DNA from: Oligoflexales bacterium
GTDB taxonomy: Bacteria; Bdellovibrionota_B; Oligoflexia; Oligoflexales; RGVZ01
Length of the DNA stretch: 64,000 nucleotides
Reading direction: 5' to 3'
NCBI GenBank assembly: GCA_947494335.1
Contig: CANLUT010000001.1
Span: 1,171,649-1,235,648, forward strand
A program made the position numbers and the translations under genes. Shown here piece after piece: positions 45,626 through 54,311 of the stretch; position 1 is the first letter of the stretch; each line of letters opens with the position of its first letter. The notes beneath the pieces were generated by a model, which did not search any database, was not told the DNA's origin, and worked only from the letters and a program-made list of their open reading frames with translations.

Positions 45626-45711
45626 AGCACTTCTCCCTTGCCCTGTGTTTGGGGGCTTTTCGGATCGCAGAGGTTGCGGTCCGATGTTTAACCGATTCCT
45701 CTATTCTACAG

Positions 45712-45793
45712 GGCTTTGGCTGATTGGCCAAAGGTGTGAGGAATGATGCCCACGTTATTGGTTATGGTGAGTTTATGCCTCGTGGTACGAGGC
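45712..45793. other. Hairpins downstream of phoR
   Basis: Two 7-bp stems: CTTTGGC/GCCAAAG at about 45712-45731 and GCCTCGT/ACGAGGC at 45777-45793 (three-base loop). They lie between the end of phoR and the start of the next minus-strand gene. No T-run follows on the minus strand, so termination by these stems alone is doubtful. Confidence 0.4.
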
Positions 45794-45820
45794 CATTAGA
45801 ATCGAGATGATGTGAGAAAT

Positions 45821-47263
45821 TTAGGACTGCAGACGCATCTGCACGAGAAACTGACTTCCGCGGCCAGGTTCACTGGCCACCGAAACTTTGCCGTTCATGG
45901 CACTCACAAGATGCTTAACAATGGAAAGGCCCAAACCGGTGCCCCCATCTTCACGACTACGATGTTTATCAACGCGGTAAAAGCGCTCAAAGATCCGGGC
46001 ATGATGCTCAGGAGGAATTCCAACGCCAGTATCTTCCACGCTTAGCTGAGCAACATCACCCTGGCGATCAATACGAAGACTGACTTCACCGCCCGTTGGC
46101 GTGTATTTAATGGCGTTGGTGAGCAGGTTATCCACCACTTGACGAAGAGCCTCACGGTCTCCTTGCACAACGATGTGATCTGCGACATTGACCTTCAAAG
46201 AAATATTTTTACTTGCGACCGCATGCTCGTGATGAACCAAGGTATGTCGTGCCACAGCACCCAAATCTACGGCTGACTTTGCAAGAAGACCTTCCTGATT
46301 TTCAATGCGGGCCAACGACAGAATATCTTGAACCAATTCTACGAGGCGCACGATGTTCACGTCGATGCGCTGAAGAAATCTGTCAAGAGTCGCAGGATCG
46401 GTTTTAGCGCCAGACTGCAGGGTTTCTACGTAGCCTTTGATGCTGGTAAGCGGAGTTTTTAACTCGTGGCTGACGTTGGCAACAAAATCACGGCGCACCC
46501 GCTCAAGGCGTCTAAGTTCGGTGACATCGTGTAACACCACGACGACACCTGCGGTTTGCTCGCCTTTAAAGGGGGACGCATGGGTTTCCAATACGACCAG
46601 TTGTTCACCATCGGTGACAGTCAACTCAGTATGCTTGCGCTTTTTCTCTGTTCGACATCGAATGACTACAGGAAGAACCAGCCCTAGACCAGGTACGTCA
46701 CTGATCTGTTTACCGCGAGACCCACTGGCGCTGGCTTTTAACAGCTTGTCGGCAGCACCGTTAGCGAACAGGACACGGTCATCGTCGCCGATAGCTACGA
46801 TTCCCTCGACCATACCTCCAAATAGAGCCGCAAGCTGCGTCCGCTCTTGGGATAATGTGGCCATCCGCTCAGAGAGTTCTTCTCCGAGCAGGTTCAAAGT
46901 CAGGCCGAGCAGCCCAAACTCGTCATCACCCAAACGTTTCACTTTGGCTGAAAAATCGCCGCAAGCAAGGCTTTCGGCGACGCTGGTGAGCTCGGTCAGA
47001 GATTTATGAACGCTACGCGCCAACCAAAAGCCAACGCCCATCGCCACAGCCACACCAGCTAATGTGGCGACGGCCAAAGATGTTAGAAGTTCATAAGTCT
47101 GTTCAATCTTGAGAACGGGAGAACGAAGCAAAAACACCGCAGCTACAGTCAAAAGCGCCGTAAATACGGTGATCGCCGTCGCACCAAATACCTGCCAAAG
47201 CAAATGGCCGCGGAAAACCGCGCGAGTACTTATTCTGGGTAGCTTGCCTATACTTCGCGACAC
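45821..47263 (-). CDS. phoR: Sensor histidine kinase, PhoR-type
   Basis: A 480-residue membrane kinase. Two membrane segments (about 24-46 and 61-82) are separated by only about 14 residues, so there is hardly any periplasmic loop, as in PhoR. A HAMP-like linker (83-135), a PAS domain (about 145-250), HisKA with VSHELKTPLTSIKGY (phospho-His266) and a HATPase with DNLLTNAIKYTP, EDTGVGIPPEHHARIF and GGTGLGLSIVKHLV follow. It overlaps phoB by 16 bases, and pstSCAB is divergent, so it most likely senses phosphate status through the Pst complex. Confidence 0.88.
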   Translation of the reverse strand: MSRSIGKLPRISTRAVFRGHLLWQVFGATAITVFTALLTVAAVFLLRSPVLKIEQTYELLTSLAVATLAGVAVAMGVGFWLARSVHKSLTELTSVAESLACGDFSAKVKRLGDDEFGLLGLTLNLLGEELSERMATLSQERTQLAALFGGMVEGIVAIGDDDRVLFANGAADKLLKASASGSRGKQISDVPGLGLVLPVVIRCRTEKKRKHTELTVTDGEQLVVLETHASPFKGEQTAGVVVVLHDVTELRRLERVRRDFVANVSHELKTPLTSIKGYVETLQSGAKTDPATLDRFLQRIDVNIVRLVELVQDILSLARIENQEGLLAKSAVDLGAVARHTLVHHEHAVASKNISLKVNVADHIVVQGDREALRQVVDNLLTNAIKYTPTGGEVSLRIDRQGDVAQLSVEDTGVGIPPEHHARIFERFYRVDKHRSREDGGTGLGLSIVKHLVSAMNGKVSVASEPGRGSQFLVQMRLQS

Positions 47264-47985
47264 TTGTAACCGACCCCGCGGACCGTCTGAATAAACTCAG
47301 CCTCTTCGTCCAGCTTTTTACGCACGGCACGTACGTGAACATCCACGTTACGATCGATGACGTATGTATCTGTACCAGCCACTCTTTCGAGAATTTGATC
47401 ACGTGTGAACACGCGTCCTGGCTTACTGATTAAAGTTTTTAGCAAATTGAATTCTGCGAGTGTAAGTACGAGAGGTCGACCCTTGACCCAAGCCTCATGC
47501 TTTTCCAGATCCATCTCGATCGGACCAACTTTCAGCATGTCGCCTGTAGAGACTGGCGCGGCGGTCGCTCCAGCACGGGCTATCTCCTCCGATGCTCGTC
47601 TAAGTACGGCGCGAATTCTTGCAACAATTTCCTTAGGACTAAAGGGCTTTGTGACGTAATCGTCTGCTCCAAGTTCCAAACCAACGACGATATCACTTTC
47701 CTCGCCTTTGGCCGTTAACATGATCACGGGAACGTTTTTCAGAGGACTGGCTGATTCACGCATACGTTTCAACGCCGTAAGGCCATCACACACCGGCATC
47801 ATGATATCCATCAAAATCAGATCGGGGATTCTCGTCAAGGCTGCATCTAAGCCTACAGCGCCATTGATGGCGGTACGCGTTTTGTAGCCTTCGCGTTCAA
47901 GGTTGAATTGGATCAATTCACGAATGTCGGCTTCGTCTTCGATGATCAGAATGTCACCTGCGGTCGATTGAGTACTCGTAAGCAT
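47248..47985 (-). CDS. phoB: Response regulator, PhoB-type
   Basis: A 245-residue OmpR/PhoB-family regulator starting at ATG 47985 (GGAGGA upstream); the in-frame TTG at 48000 overlaps that site. The receiver domain has the acidic pocket IIEDEAD and phospho-acceptor Asp60 in LILMDIMMP, then MLTAKG and the conserved Lys in DDYVTKPFSPKE. The winged-helix DNA-binding domain ends with VHVRAVRKKLDEEAEFIQTVRGVGYKC. It precedes phoR with overlapping codons and faces the pst genes. Confidence 0.92.
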   Translation of the reverse strand: MLTSTQSTAGDILIIEDEADIRELIQFNLEREGYKTRTAINGAVGLDAALTRIPDLILMDIMMPVCDGLTALKRMRESASPLKNVPVIMLTAKGEESDIVVGLELGADDYVTKPFSPKEIVARIRAVLRRASEEIARAGATAAPVSTGDMLKVGPIEMDLEKHEAWVKGRPLVLTLAEFNLLKTLISKPGRVFTRDQILERVAGTDTYVIDRNVDVHVRAVRKKLDEEAEFIQTVRGVGYKCREV

Positions 47986-48025
47986 CAACAATTCCTCCAA
48001 AAGTTCAGATTAATTTAGACCCCAA

Positions 48026-48043
48026 GTTTATAGAGCGTTTATG
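48026..48043. promoter_or_regulatory. Candidate PhoB-type direct repeat
   Basis: GTTTATA at 48026-48032 and GTTTATG at 48037-48043 are spaced exactly 11 bases start to start and followed by an AT-rich run. PhoB and related regulators bind direct repeats with this 11-base period, although the classical E. coli CTGTCAT half-site is not present. It lies between phoB and pstS. Confidence 0.35.
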
Positions 48044-48228
48044 TTAAAATTTAATAAATTTCAAGGAAGAATATAGTAAAATCGGCGGTTTTCAATGGAC
48101 TTTAAGAGATCTTTACATAAATTCCCTCGTCCCTTCAGCAGCGCAGGTGTATGATGCTCAGTCGGTTTTATGAATAGTTTTCGGTAGTTGACATCATTTT
48201 CTGCGCCCTTTTGATCTTGGAGAATGTT

Positions 48229-49164
48229 ATGAATATTAGACACTTAGCTCTCTTTTGCGGCAGTTTTGCAGTCCCCGCCCTTGCCGCTCCTATTAACGGC
48301 CAAGTCCGTTTGGATGGATCAAGCACTGTATTTCCTATCAGCGAAGCCGTGGCCGAAGAGTTTGGTGCCATGAATAAGTCTGTCCGCGTTACAGTTGGCA
48401 CCTCTGGCACCGGCGGCGGCTTTAAAAAATTCTGCGCAGGCGAAATCGACATTAACAACGCCTCCCGTCAAATTAAGGATACTGAGATCTCAGAGTGTAA
48501 GAAGAAGAAAATCGACTTCATTGAAGTACCAGTTGCGATCGACGGGCTATCCATTGTCGTGCATCCGTCAAATTCATTTGTCACTAAAATCACCAAAGAT
48601 GAGCTAAAAAAAATCTGGGAACCCGGATCCAAAATCAAATTATGGTCAGATTTGAATCCATCATGGCCCAAAGAAAAGATCGCCTTGTTTGGTCCTGGTC
48701 CAGACAGCGGAACCTTCGATTATTTTGCTGAAGAAGTTGTTGGCAAAGCCAAAGCAAGTCGTACAGACTACACGTCATCAGAAGATGACAACGTGCTGTT
48801 AAAGGGTGTGGCTGCTAGCAAATTTGCGATGGGTTATTTTGGTCACGGATACTATATGGCCAATAGCAAAAAGGTCAAAGGCGTCGCCGTTGACGTTGGT
48901 AAAGGCGCAATTGAGCCGACTGAAGTCAATGTTGCCAATGGAACCTACCCTCTGTCTCGTCCGCTTTACATTTATGTCAGTGCGGCATCTGCTGCAAAAC
49001 CTCAGGTCAAAGAGTTTGTGAAGTTTTATCTTGAAACCGCTAAGCGCCTCTCAACTGAAACAGGCTACCAGCCCCTAAAAGATGATGGCTACAAATCTGC
49101 TTTAGACCGCTTTTCCAAGGGAGTTACCGGTAAAGCGTCTACGAAGCCGGGGTCAAAATCATAA
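48229..49164 (+). CDS. pstS: Phosphate ABC transporter substrate-binding protein
   Basis: Start at ATG 48229 behind GGAG; an in-frame start at 48211 lies before it. 311 residues with a signal peptide ([20 protein letters not shown]). Phosphate-binding blocks are [42 protein letters not shown] and [17 protein letters not shown]. It captures phosphate in the periplasm and hands it to PstCA. It leads the operon pstS-pstC-pstA-pstB. Confidence 0.95.
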   Translation: MNIRHLALFCGSFAVPALAAPINGQVRLDGSSTVFPISEAVAEEFGAMNKSVRVTVGTSGTGGGFKKFCAGEIDINNASRQIKDTEISECKKKKIDFIEVPVAIDGLSIVVHPSNSFVTKITKDELKKIWEPGSKIKLWSDLNPSWPKEKIALFGPGPDSGTFDYFAEEVVGKAKASRTDYTSSEDDNVLLKGVAASKFAMGYFGHGYYMANSKKVKGVAVDVGKGAIEPTEVNVANGTYPLSRPLYIYVSAASAAKPQVKEFVKFYLETAKRLSTETGYQPLKDDGYKSALDRFSKGVTGKASTKPGSKS

Positions 49165-49191
49165 AGCCAAAGTTGTAACAAGGATTTTCAT

Positions 49192-50133
49192 TTGCCAAAT
49201 GACACTGCAAAAGTCGCGACCGCTGGCAGCAGCCTCCAAGATCAGGCGCTGCTGAAGATACGCTGGTCGGAAATTGCCGTCGTCAGGTTTTTGCAAGTTT
49301 GCGCGTGGATTTCGGTGCTCACGACGGTCTCGATTGTGGGTATTTTAATCGTTGAGTCATCAGCCTTTTTTGCTGTTATTTCCTTGGGAAGTTTTATCAC
49401 AGGTACGGATTGGTCTCCCCTGATTGAGCCGCGTTCTTTTGGCGTGGTTCCTCTGATTATGGGCACCGTTGTCGTGTCTGTAGGTGCCTGCATCATCGCG
49501 GTTCCCATTGGTCTAGCTAGTGCCATTTACCTGGCTGAGTATGCGAGTCTTCGCGTAAGGCGGTTTCTAAAACCAACCATTGAGCTATTGGCTGGGATTC
49601 CTTCCGTGGTTTTCGGTTATTTTGCCGTGACCAGTGTCACACCATTTCTACAGTGGTTTTTGCCGAGCACAGAAGTTTTCAATGCAGCCAGTGCGGCCAT
49701 CGTTTTAGGGTTCATGGTGCTACCAATGGTCGCGTCTCTTTGCGATGACGCGATTCGCGCAGCCCCGCGATCCGTGCGCGAGGGCGGCTTTGCTCTTGCT
49801 GCAACCAAGGCTGAAGTTTCCGTTGATATCTTGTTGCCTGCATCCATGAGTGCGATCATGGCGAGTTTTATCTTGGCCTTCGCACGCGCGATTGGTGAAA
49901 CCATGGCAGTAGCACTGGCCGCAGGTAGCACACCAAACATGACGCTCAACCCTCTGGTCAGCATGCAGACCATGACAGGGTATATCGTGCAGGTGGCAAT
50001 GGGTGATATCCCTCACGGAACAATCGAATACCAAAGTATCTTTGCAGTGGCCGCGACGTTATTCGGCATCACGCTGTCCTTAAACCTACTAAGCCAAATG
50101 ATCGTGCGCCGTTTTGCGCGCCATTGGGAATAA
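49192..50133 (+). CDS. pstC: Phosphate ABC transporter permease PstC
   Basis: A 313-residue inner-membrane permease starting at TTG 49192 (AAGGA eight bases upstream). About six membrane segments. The PstC hallmarks are LIEPRSFGVVPLIMGTVVVS, GLASAIYLAEYAS, ELLAGIPSVVFGYFAV and the EAA-type loop FALAATKAEVSVDILLPASM with ARAIGETMAVALAAG. It pairs with PstA to form the channel. An unusual TTG start is the only oddity. Confidence 0.95.
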   Translation: MPNDTAKVATAGSSLQDQALLKIRWSEIAVVRFLQVCAWISVLTTVSIVGILIVESSAFFAVISLGSFITGTDWSPLIEPRSFGVVPLIMGTVVVSVGACIIAVPIGLASAIYLAEYASLRVRRFLKPTIELLAGIPSVVFGYFAVTSVTPFLQWFLPSTEVFNAASAAIVLGFMVLPMVASLCDDAIRAAPRSVREGGFALAATKAEVSVDILLPASMSAIMASFILAFARAIGETMAVALAAGSTPNMTLNPLVSMQTMTGYIVQVAMGDIPHGTIEYQSIFAVAATLFGITLSLNLLSQMIVRRFARHWE

Positions 50134-50147
50134 GAAGGACCGCCACG

Positions 50148-51071
50148 ATGAACACTGAAAAACCAATCACCCCTGAAACTTCCGTGCGCGAAGCCATATT
50201 AGACACACCATTTAAAGATAATCTCGACCGCAGAAACTTTAACGCCAAGATTTTTAACTTGGTTATTCTGCTAGCTACCTGTTTGGCTATGCTCATTCTC
50301 GGGCTACTGCTATGGCGGATCGGCGAGCAAGGATTGCCGTGGCTCAATTGGAATTTCATCACAAGTTTTCCAAGCCGCATGGCCGCTCGCGCTGGAATTT
50401 TCAGTGCACTTATTGGCAGCGCTTGCATCATTATTTTGACCGGCATCATCGCCGTGGTGTTGGGTGTCAGCGCTGCAATTTACCTAGAAGAGATGTCTGC
50501 GAAGAATCGAATCAATCAGTTAATTGAACTTAATATTGCCAATCTCGCTGGGATCCCGTCGCTTGTATACGGGATGCTCGGACTAGCAGTGTTTGTTAGA
50601 TTTTTAAATTTTGGGCGCAGCATTATGGCTGCCGCATGCACCCTGGCGATTATGATTTTGCCGGTCATTATTATTTCGAGCCGTGAAGCGTTGCGCACAG
50701 TGCCGCCAAGCATTCGGCTGGCTGCCTTGGCGTTAGGTGCCACCAAATGGCAGACCACATGGCATCATGTGTTACCCGCTGCCATGCCAGGCATGCTGAC
50801 AGGAATTATTCTGGCTATCAGCCGTGCTCTGGGTGAGGCTGCGCCATTGATTTTGGTTGGTGGAGTAACCTATATCGCCTTTTTGCCAAACTCTGTTTAC
50901 GACTCCTTTACAACCTTACCCATTCAAATTTTCAACTGGGCCGGGCGGCCGCAAGAAGAGTTTCAAGCCATTGCAGCGGCTGGAATCATCGTATTACTCG
51001 GGCTTGTACTGTTCACCAATGGCATCGCCATTTTGATCAGAGCCCGTCTTGAAGACAAAAATAGGTGGTAG
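50148..51071 (+). CDS. pstA: Phosphate ABC transporter permease PstA
   Basis: A 307-residue permease starting at ATG 50148 (GAAGGA upstream). After a cytosolic N-terminus of about 40 residues come six membrane segments. Family features are [33 protein letters not shown], the coupling loop [20 protein letters not shown], and [17 protein letters not shown]. Forms the transmembrane channel with PstC. Confidence 0.95.
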   Translation: MNTEKPITPETSVREAILDTPFKDNLDRRNFNAKIFNLVILLATCLAMLILGLLLWRIGEQGLPWLNWNFITSFPSRMAARAGIFSALIGSACIIILTGIIAVVLGVSAAIYLEEMSAKNRINQLIELNIANLAGIPSLVYGMLGLAVFVRFLNFGRSIMAAACTLAIMILPVIIISSREALRTVPPSIRLAALALGATKWQTTWHHVLPAAMPGMLTGIILAISRALGEAAPLILVGGVTYIAFLPNSVYDSFTTLPIQIFNWAGRPQEEFQAIAAAGIIVLLGLVLFTNGIAILIRARLEDKNRW

Positions 51072-51076
51072 TTGAT

Positions 51077-51823
51077 ATGGTTATCGCAGCTCAAGATTTG
51101 ACGTTAGCTTACGGTGATAAAAACATCGTCAAGAAGGTCTCCCTTGAGGTAGGCCCGCGCACAGTGACCGCGCTGATTGGACCCTCTGGCTGCGGTAAGA
51201 GTACGCTCCTGCGCACGTTTAATCGCATGAATGATTTTGTGCCAAGCTTTCGTCTAGTGGATGGCAAAATCATGTATCGCGATCTCAATGTTTACTCAGG
51301 TGATGTCGATCCAGTTTTTATCCGGCGACGGGTTGGCATGGTGTTTCAAAAACCAAATCCATTCCCCTCGAGTATTTATAAAAACATCACATGGGGACCT
51401 TCTATCAATGGCTACACTGGCGATTTCGATCAACTGGTGGAAAGTTCCTTACGCCGCGCAGCACTTTGGGATGAGGTAAAAGATAAATTAAACTCATCCG
51501 GACTCGCTCTTTCGGGCGGCCAGCAGCAGCGACTATGTATTGCGCGGGCCATTGCCATGGATCCCGATGTGATCTTGATGGATGAACCGTGTTCAGCACT
51601 CGACCCTGCGTCAACAGCAAGGATTGAAGACCTGATCGGCGAATTGCGCGAGCGTTACACAATTCTGATTGTAACCCATAACATGCAGCAGGCGGCGCGA
51701 GTTTCTGAACACACGGCCTTTATGTTCCAGGGTGAACTGATTGAGCACGCTGTCACGAAGCAGATCTTCAATGCGCCAAAGCATAAACTGACAGAAGACT
51801 ACATCATGGGCCGTTTTGGTTAA
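51077..51823 (+). CDS. pstB: Phosphate ABC transporter ATP-binding protein
   Basis: A 248-residue ATPase of the Pst importer. Walker [11 protein letters not shown]-loop [12 protein letters not shown], signature [14 protein letters not shown], Walker [15 protein letters not shown] and the switch His in VTHNM are all present. [13 protein letters not shown] is the usual PstB stretch after Walker A. The start taken is ATG 51077 (AGGTGG upstream, five bases after the pstA stop); a GTG at 51065 would overlap pstA. No phoU follows; an O-methyltransferase gene occupies its usual place. Confidence 0.95.
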   Translation: MVIAAQDLTLAYGDKNIVKKVSLEVGPRTVTALIGPSGCGKSTLLRTFNRMNDFVPSFRLVDGKIMYRDLNVYSGDVDPVFIRRRVGMVFQKPNPFPSSIYKNITWGPSINGYTGDFDQLVESSLRRAALWDEVKDKLNSSGLALSGGQQQRLCIARAIAMDPDVILMDEPCSALDPASTARIEDLIGELRERYTILIVTHNMQQAARVSEHTAFMFQGELIEHAVTKQIFNAPKHKLTEDYIMGRFG

Positions 51824-51830
51824 GCCCATC

Positions 51831-52511
51831 ATGGAAGATATTCGCGGCACCATCAAATCAGAACTCGCCACCGGTGATCTACGCGCTTATATCGCAGGTA
51901 ACGCCGGCAGTCCTCATCCTTATCTTGAAACGATTCGTATTGACTGCCTAAAGCACAAGTGGAATTTCATGCTGACGACTCCGGATCAGGCGGCCTTTTT
52001 ATATGCCCACGCAAAGATGATTAACGCCCAAAAGATCTTGGAGATTGGTACTTACTTTGGTCACAGCACGTTAGCTCTCGCAGCAGCACTGCCAAACTCG
52101 GGGCGATTAATTTCTTTGGAGCACAACCCCAAGTTCGTCGCGACCGCCAAAGGTCACATGGAGGCTGCGGGCTTCAGCGAACAGGTCGAGATCCGCGTCG
52201 GCGAGGCGCCGCTTTTGCTACCAATGCTGGAGTTAGAGCATGCGGCGGATTCGTTTGATCTGATTTTTGTGGATGCCGACAAGCGCCACTTTCATGATTA
52301 TTGGGAGGCGAGCCTTCGGCTTGTGCGCAAGGGAGGAGTCATCATTTTCGACAATGCTCTTGCTCGCGGCGAAATCCTTAACGAGGCCCCCGATGCTCCT
52401 GACCACATCGCTGCGGTGCGCGCCTTTAATAACTTCGTCAAGTCCGATCCGCGAGTGTTTTCCTATATCGCTACCCTCGCCGACGGCATGCTTACCGCAA
52501 TCAAACTGTAA
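51831..52511 (+). CDS. Class I SAM-dependent O-methyltransferase
   Basis: A 226-residue enzyme of the catechol/caffeoyl-CoA O-methyltransferase family. The SAM site is ILEIGTYFGHSTLALAAALP; LISLEHNPKFVATAK gives the acidic residue after strand 2, and DLIFVDADKRHFHDYW the metal/substrate-binding Asp region. It uses SAM to methylate a hydroxyl group, often with Mg2+. The start is ATG 51831 with no good ribosome binding site; TTG 51816, which overlaps the pstB stop, is an alternative, so coupling to pstB is likely. Its stop is one base before a 37-bp palindrome. Confidence 0.85.
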   Translation: MEDIRGTIKSELATGDLRAYIAGNAGSPHPYLETIRIDCLKHKWNFMLTTPDQAAFLYAHAKMINAQKILEIGTYFGHSTLALAAALPNSGRLISLEHNPKFVATAKGHMEAAGFSEQVEIRVGEAPLLLPMLELEHAADSFDLIFVDADKRHFHDYWEASLRLVRKGGVIIFDNALARGEILNEAPDAPDHIAAVRAFNNFVKSDPRVFSYIATLADGMLTAIKL

Positions 52512-52512
52512 T

Positions 52513-52604
52513 AAATTGGTGCCACCCAAAATTGGTGCCACCCGACGTATTTCAATTTCTACTGAATTACGTCGGGTGGCACCAATTTTGGGTGGCACCA
52601 ATTT
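52513..52604. repeat. Palindromic repeat family, copy 6 (37-bp stem)
   Basis: Arm 52513-52549 pairs perfectly with 52568-52604, plus four more inner pairs after one mismatch. Each arm holds the core GGTGCCACCC twice. The inner part (GACGTA/TACGTC) differs from the other copies but still pairs. Six T lie at the right end. It starts one base after the methyltransferase stop and ends four bases before the stop of the convergent gene. Confidence 0.92.
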
Positions 52605-52608
52605 TTTA

Positions 52609-53481
52609 TTAGAGGCAGTAGGAGTTGTAGTCAGCTTCGCCTAGATGCCAGGGGCGACCGAGGGCGCAGCCAAAGGAGGACATGAAGCGTTTGACAGCTT
52701 CCGGCTGTTGTTTTTGGAGTCGGGCGTATGTGTCGGCGTCGCAATACAAGTTAGATGCCATGAGCACGGTTGCACGAGTGTCAAAGGCAGGTGAGCGTGT
52801 GCCGGCACCGCCAAACTCGCGGCGATAAAACTCTTGCTCACCTGGGCCAATGGTTAGGGCTTCGGAGACATAGCGCTTCAAACGCGAAAAGTCATTTGAT
52901 CGAGATCGCGCATTATCGAGAACCAAGTCGCGTTCTTCACTCGTGTCCCAAATCTGTTCAAACAAACTCCAAAACACTAACGGCAGCATCCGACCATCAA
53001 CGATCTCGCGCTCATTGGGTGGTAACGGCTTACCATCAGCGCCCGTTCCCGGATCAGCGCCAAAGATCATCACATCGCCGTAATTTGCAGTTGATTTTAG
53101 GCAAGAAAAACGAAGACCGACATTTGCACCTGCACCAGACGGAGCACAGGTCAACCCACTGCGCAAAGACTCCCAGGCGAACCGAATATTGCGGCTTTCC
53201 AGGGTCTTAATGACTTGCGGGGGAAGCGCGCTCAAATTACGTAGCACCGCCAGTTTGCCCTCAGCCTGCAGCTCTGTTTCATTGGCCAGCCATTTCTTGA
53301 ACTGAGCGCCCTCAGCCTTTTGATCTTTCAGATCTGCACCACAACTACGGACCTCAGCAAGCTCTGCCAGTTGCTCTTCTTTTTGTGCAGAGCGCTTCTT
53401 GTAAACAATCCATGCCGAGGCAGCGACGCCAACAATAATGACGCCTGCAATAATGGACTTTGGAGATTTAGATAAACTCAT
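52609..53481 (-). CDS. Membrane-anchored protein, unknown
   Basis: A 290-residue protein with one N-terminal membrane segment (SIIAGVIIVGVAASAWIVY) and the rest outside the cytosol. Six Cys outside the membrane segment (RSCGAD, LTCAPS, FSCLKS, YCDAD, GCALG, YCL) suggest disulfides. The body is mostly helical with no known motif. Its start overlaps the end of the previous gene (ATGA). It is the third gene of a three-gene operon with a lipoprotein and a solute-binding-like protein. No family recognised. Confidence 0.6.
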   Translation of the reverse strand: MSLSKSPKSIIAGVIIVGVAASAWIVYKKRSAQKEEQLAELAEVRSCGADLKDQKAEGAQFKKWLANETELQAEGKLAVLRNLSALPPQVIKTLESRNIRFAWESLRSGLTCAPSGAGANVGLRFSCLKSTANYGDVMIFGADPGTGADGKPLPPNEREIVDGRMLPLVFWSLFEQIWDTSEERDLVLDNARSRSNDFSRLKRYVSEALTIGPGEQEFYRREFGGAGTRSPAFDTRATVLMASNLYCDADTYARLQKQQPEAVKRFMSSFGCALGRPWHLGEADYNSYCL

Positions 53482-54302
53482 TGACGCTCTCCTTCTTTTT
53501 TCTTACGCGCAGCCGCTGATGCTGACACACAAGAGCCTCGCCCCCACAAACAAGATTTATCTTGTCCACACTCGCGCCGCTCAAAGCGGGCACACTCACC
53601 GAGTACAACATCCACAGAAGACGGCGTCTGATTACCAGGAATCACGACGAAGAGATTTCTAGCCAAACTCTTCTTGGGCTTTGCTTTGGCGGATTGATCA
53701 CCAGCATAAAATTGCTCACTGGCAGCACAGGTTCCTGATGCCTCACAACCCAGAGCTACTGCTAGCTGGCGATACATTTCAGGCTTTAACTCATCGACCC
53801 CGTCAGTCATATTCCAATAAAAATGAGCCTTCGAAATATACTGCTCCATGGTAGGATCTGACATTGCCGTAGATGGCTTGCAAGGCTCCAGTGGTATGGT
53901 GGCTTCAGACTGATTTGTCTCGCGCATGTTCTTTTCCACCATTTTTTTCATATCGGCATAGCCTTGTTCACAGGCTTTTTTATCAAACGCTATGACTTGA
54001 ATGAGGCCGCCGCGGAATTGGCGCCCTAAGACTTTCCCTTTAAAGCCAAATTTACCCGGCTCATAAACCGGCTTTACACCAAATGGCAGTCGCGCGGACG
54101 CCACATCAATAATGTCAATATCTCGACCGCCACGCTTAGCCGAGAAGGTCCAGTCCACCTCTTGACCAACTGTCACCGCCAAGGGAGACCCTTTGGGCTG
54201 AACCTCGATGGATGGAAGTTTCCCTCCCGAACCAGAACAAGACATAGCGATCAACCCGCCGAGGATCGTTGTCACGAAGATCTTCGGATTCACAGCAACC
54301 AT
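53478..54302 (-). CDS. Lipoprotein, unknown, with Cys-rich C-terminus
   Basis: A 274-residue lipoprotein (GGLIAMSCSG, lipid Cys22). Residues 35-110 look like a small beta domain (LAVTVGQEVDWTFSAKRGG, KFGFKGKVLGRQFRG) similar to Ig-like or cadherin-like modules. The rest is helical with Cys pairs (GCEASGTC, GECARFERRECGQDKSC, RGSC). The end is very basic (ARKKKEGERQ). It starts nine bases after the solute-binding-like gene and overlaps the next gene by four bases. Unrecognised. Confidence 0.6.
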   Translation of the reverse strand: MVAVNPKIFVTTILGGLIAMSCSGSGGKLPSIEVQPKGSPLAVTVGQEVDWTFSAKRGGRDIDIIDVASARLPFGVKPVYEPGKFGFKGKVLGRQFRGGLIQVIAFDKKACEQGYADMKKMVEKNMRETNQSEATIPLEPCKPSTAMSDPTMEQYISKAHFYWNMTDGVDELKPEMYRQLAVALGCEASGTCAASEQFYAGDQSAKAKPKKSLARNLFVVIPGNQTPSSVDVVLGECARFERRECGQDKSCLWGRGSCVSASAAARKKKEGERQ

Positions 54303-54311
54303 CTCAACCCC

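Noticed and set aside
46437-47009. A 190-codon Ser/Arg-rich plus-strand frame
   Set aside because: Antisense shadow of phoR.
48188-48216. TTGACA at 48188 as the pstS promoter
   Set aside because: The -10 at proper spacing (TTGATC) is poor and the RNA would start inside the ribosome binding site.
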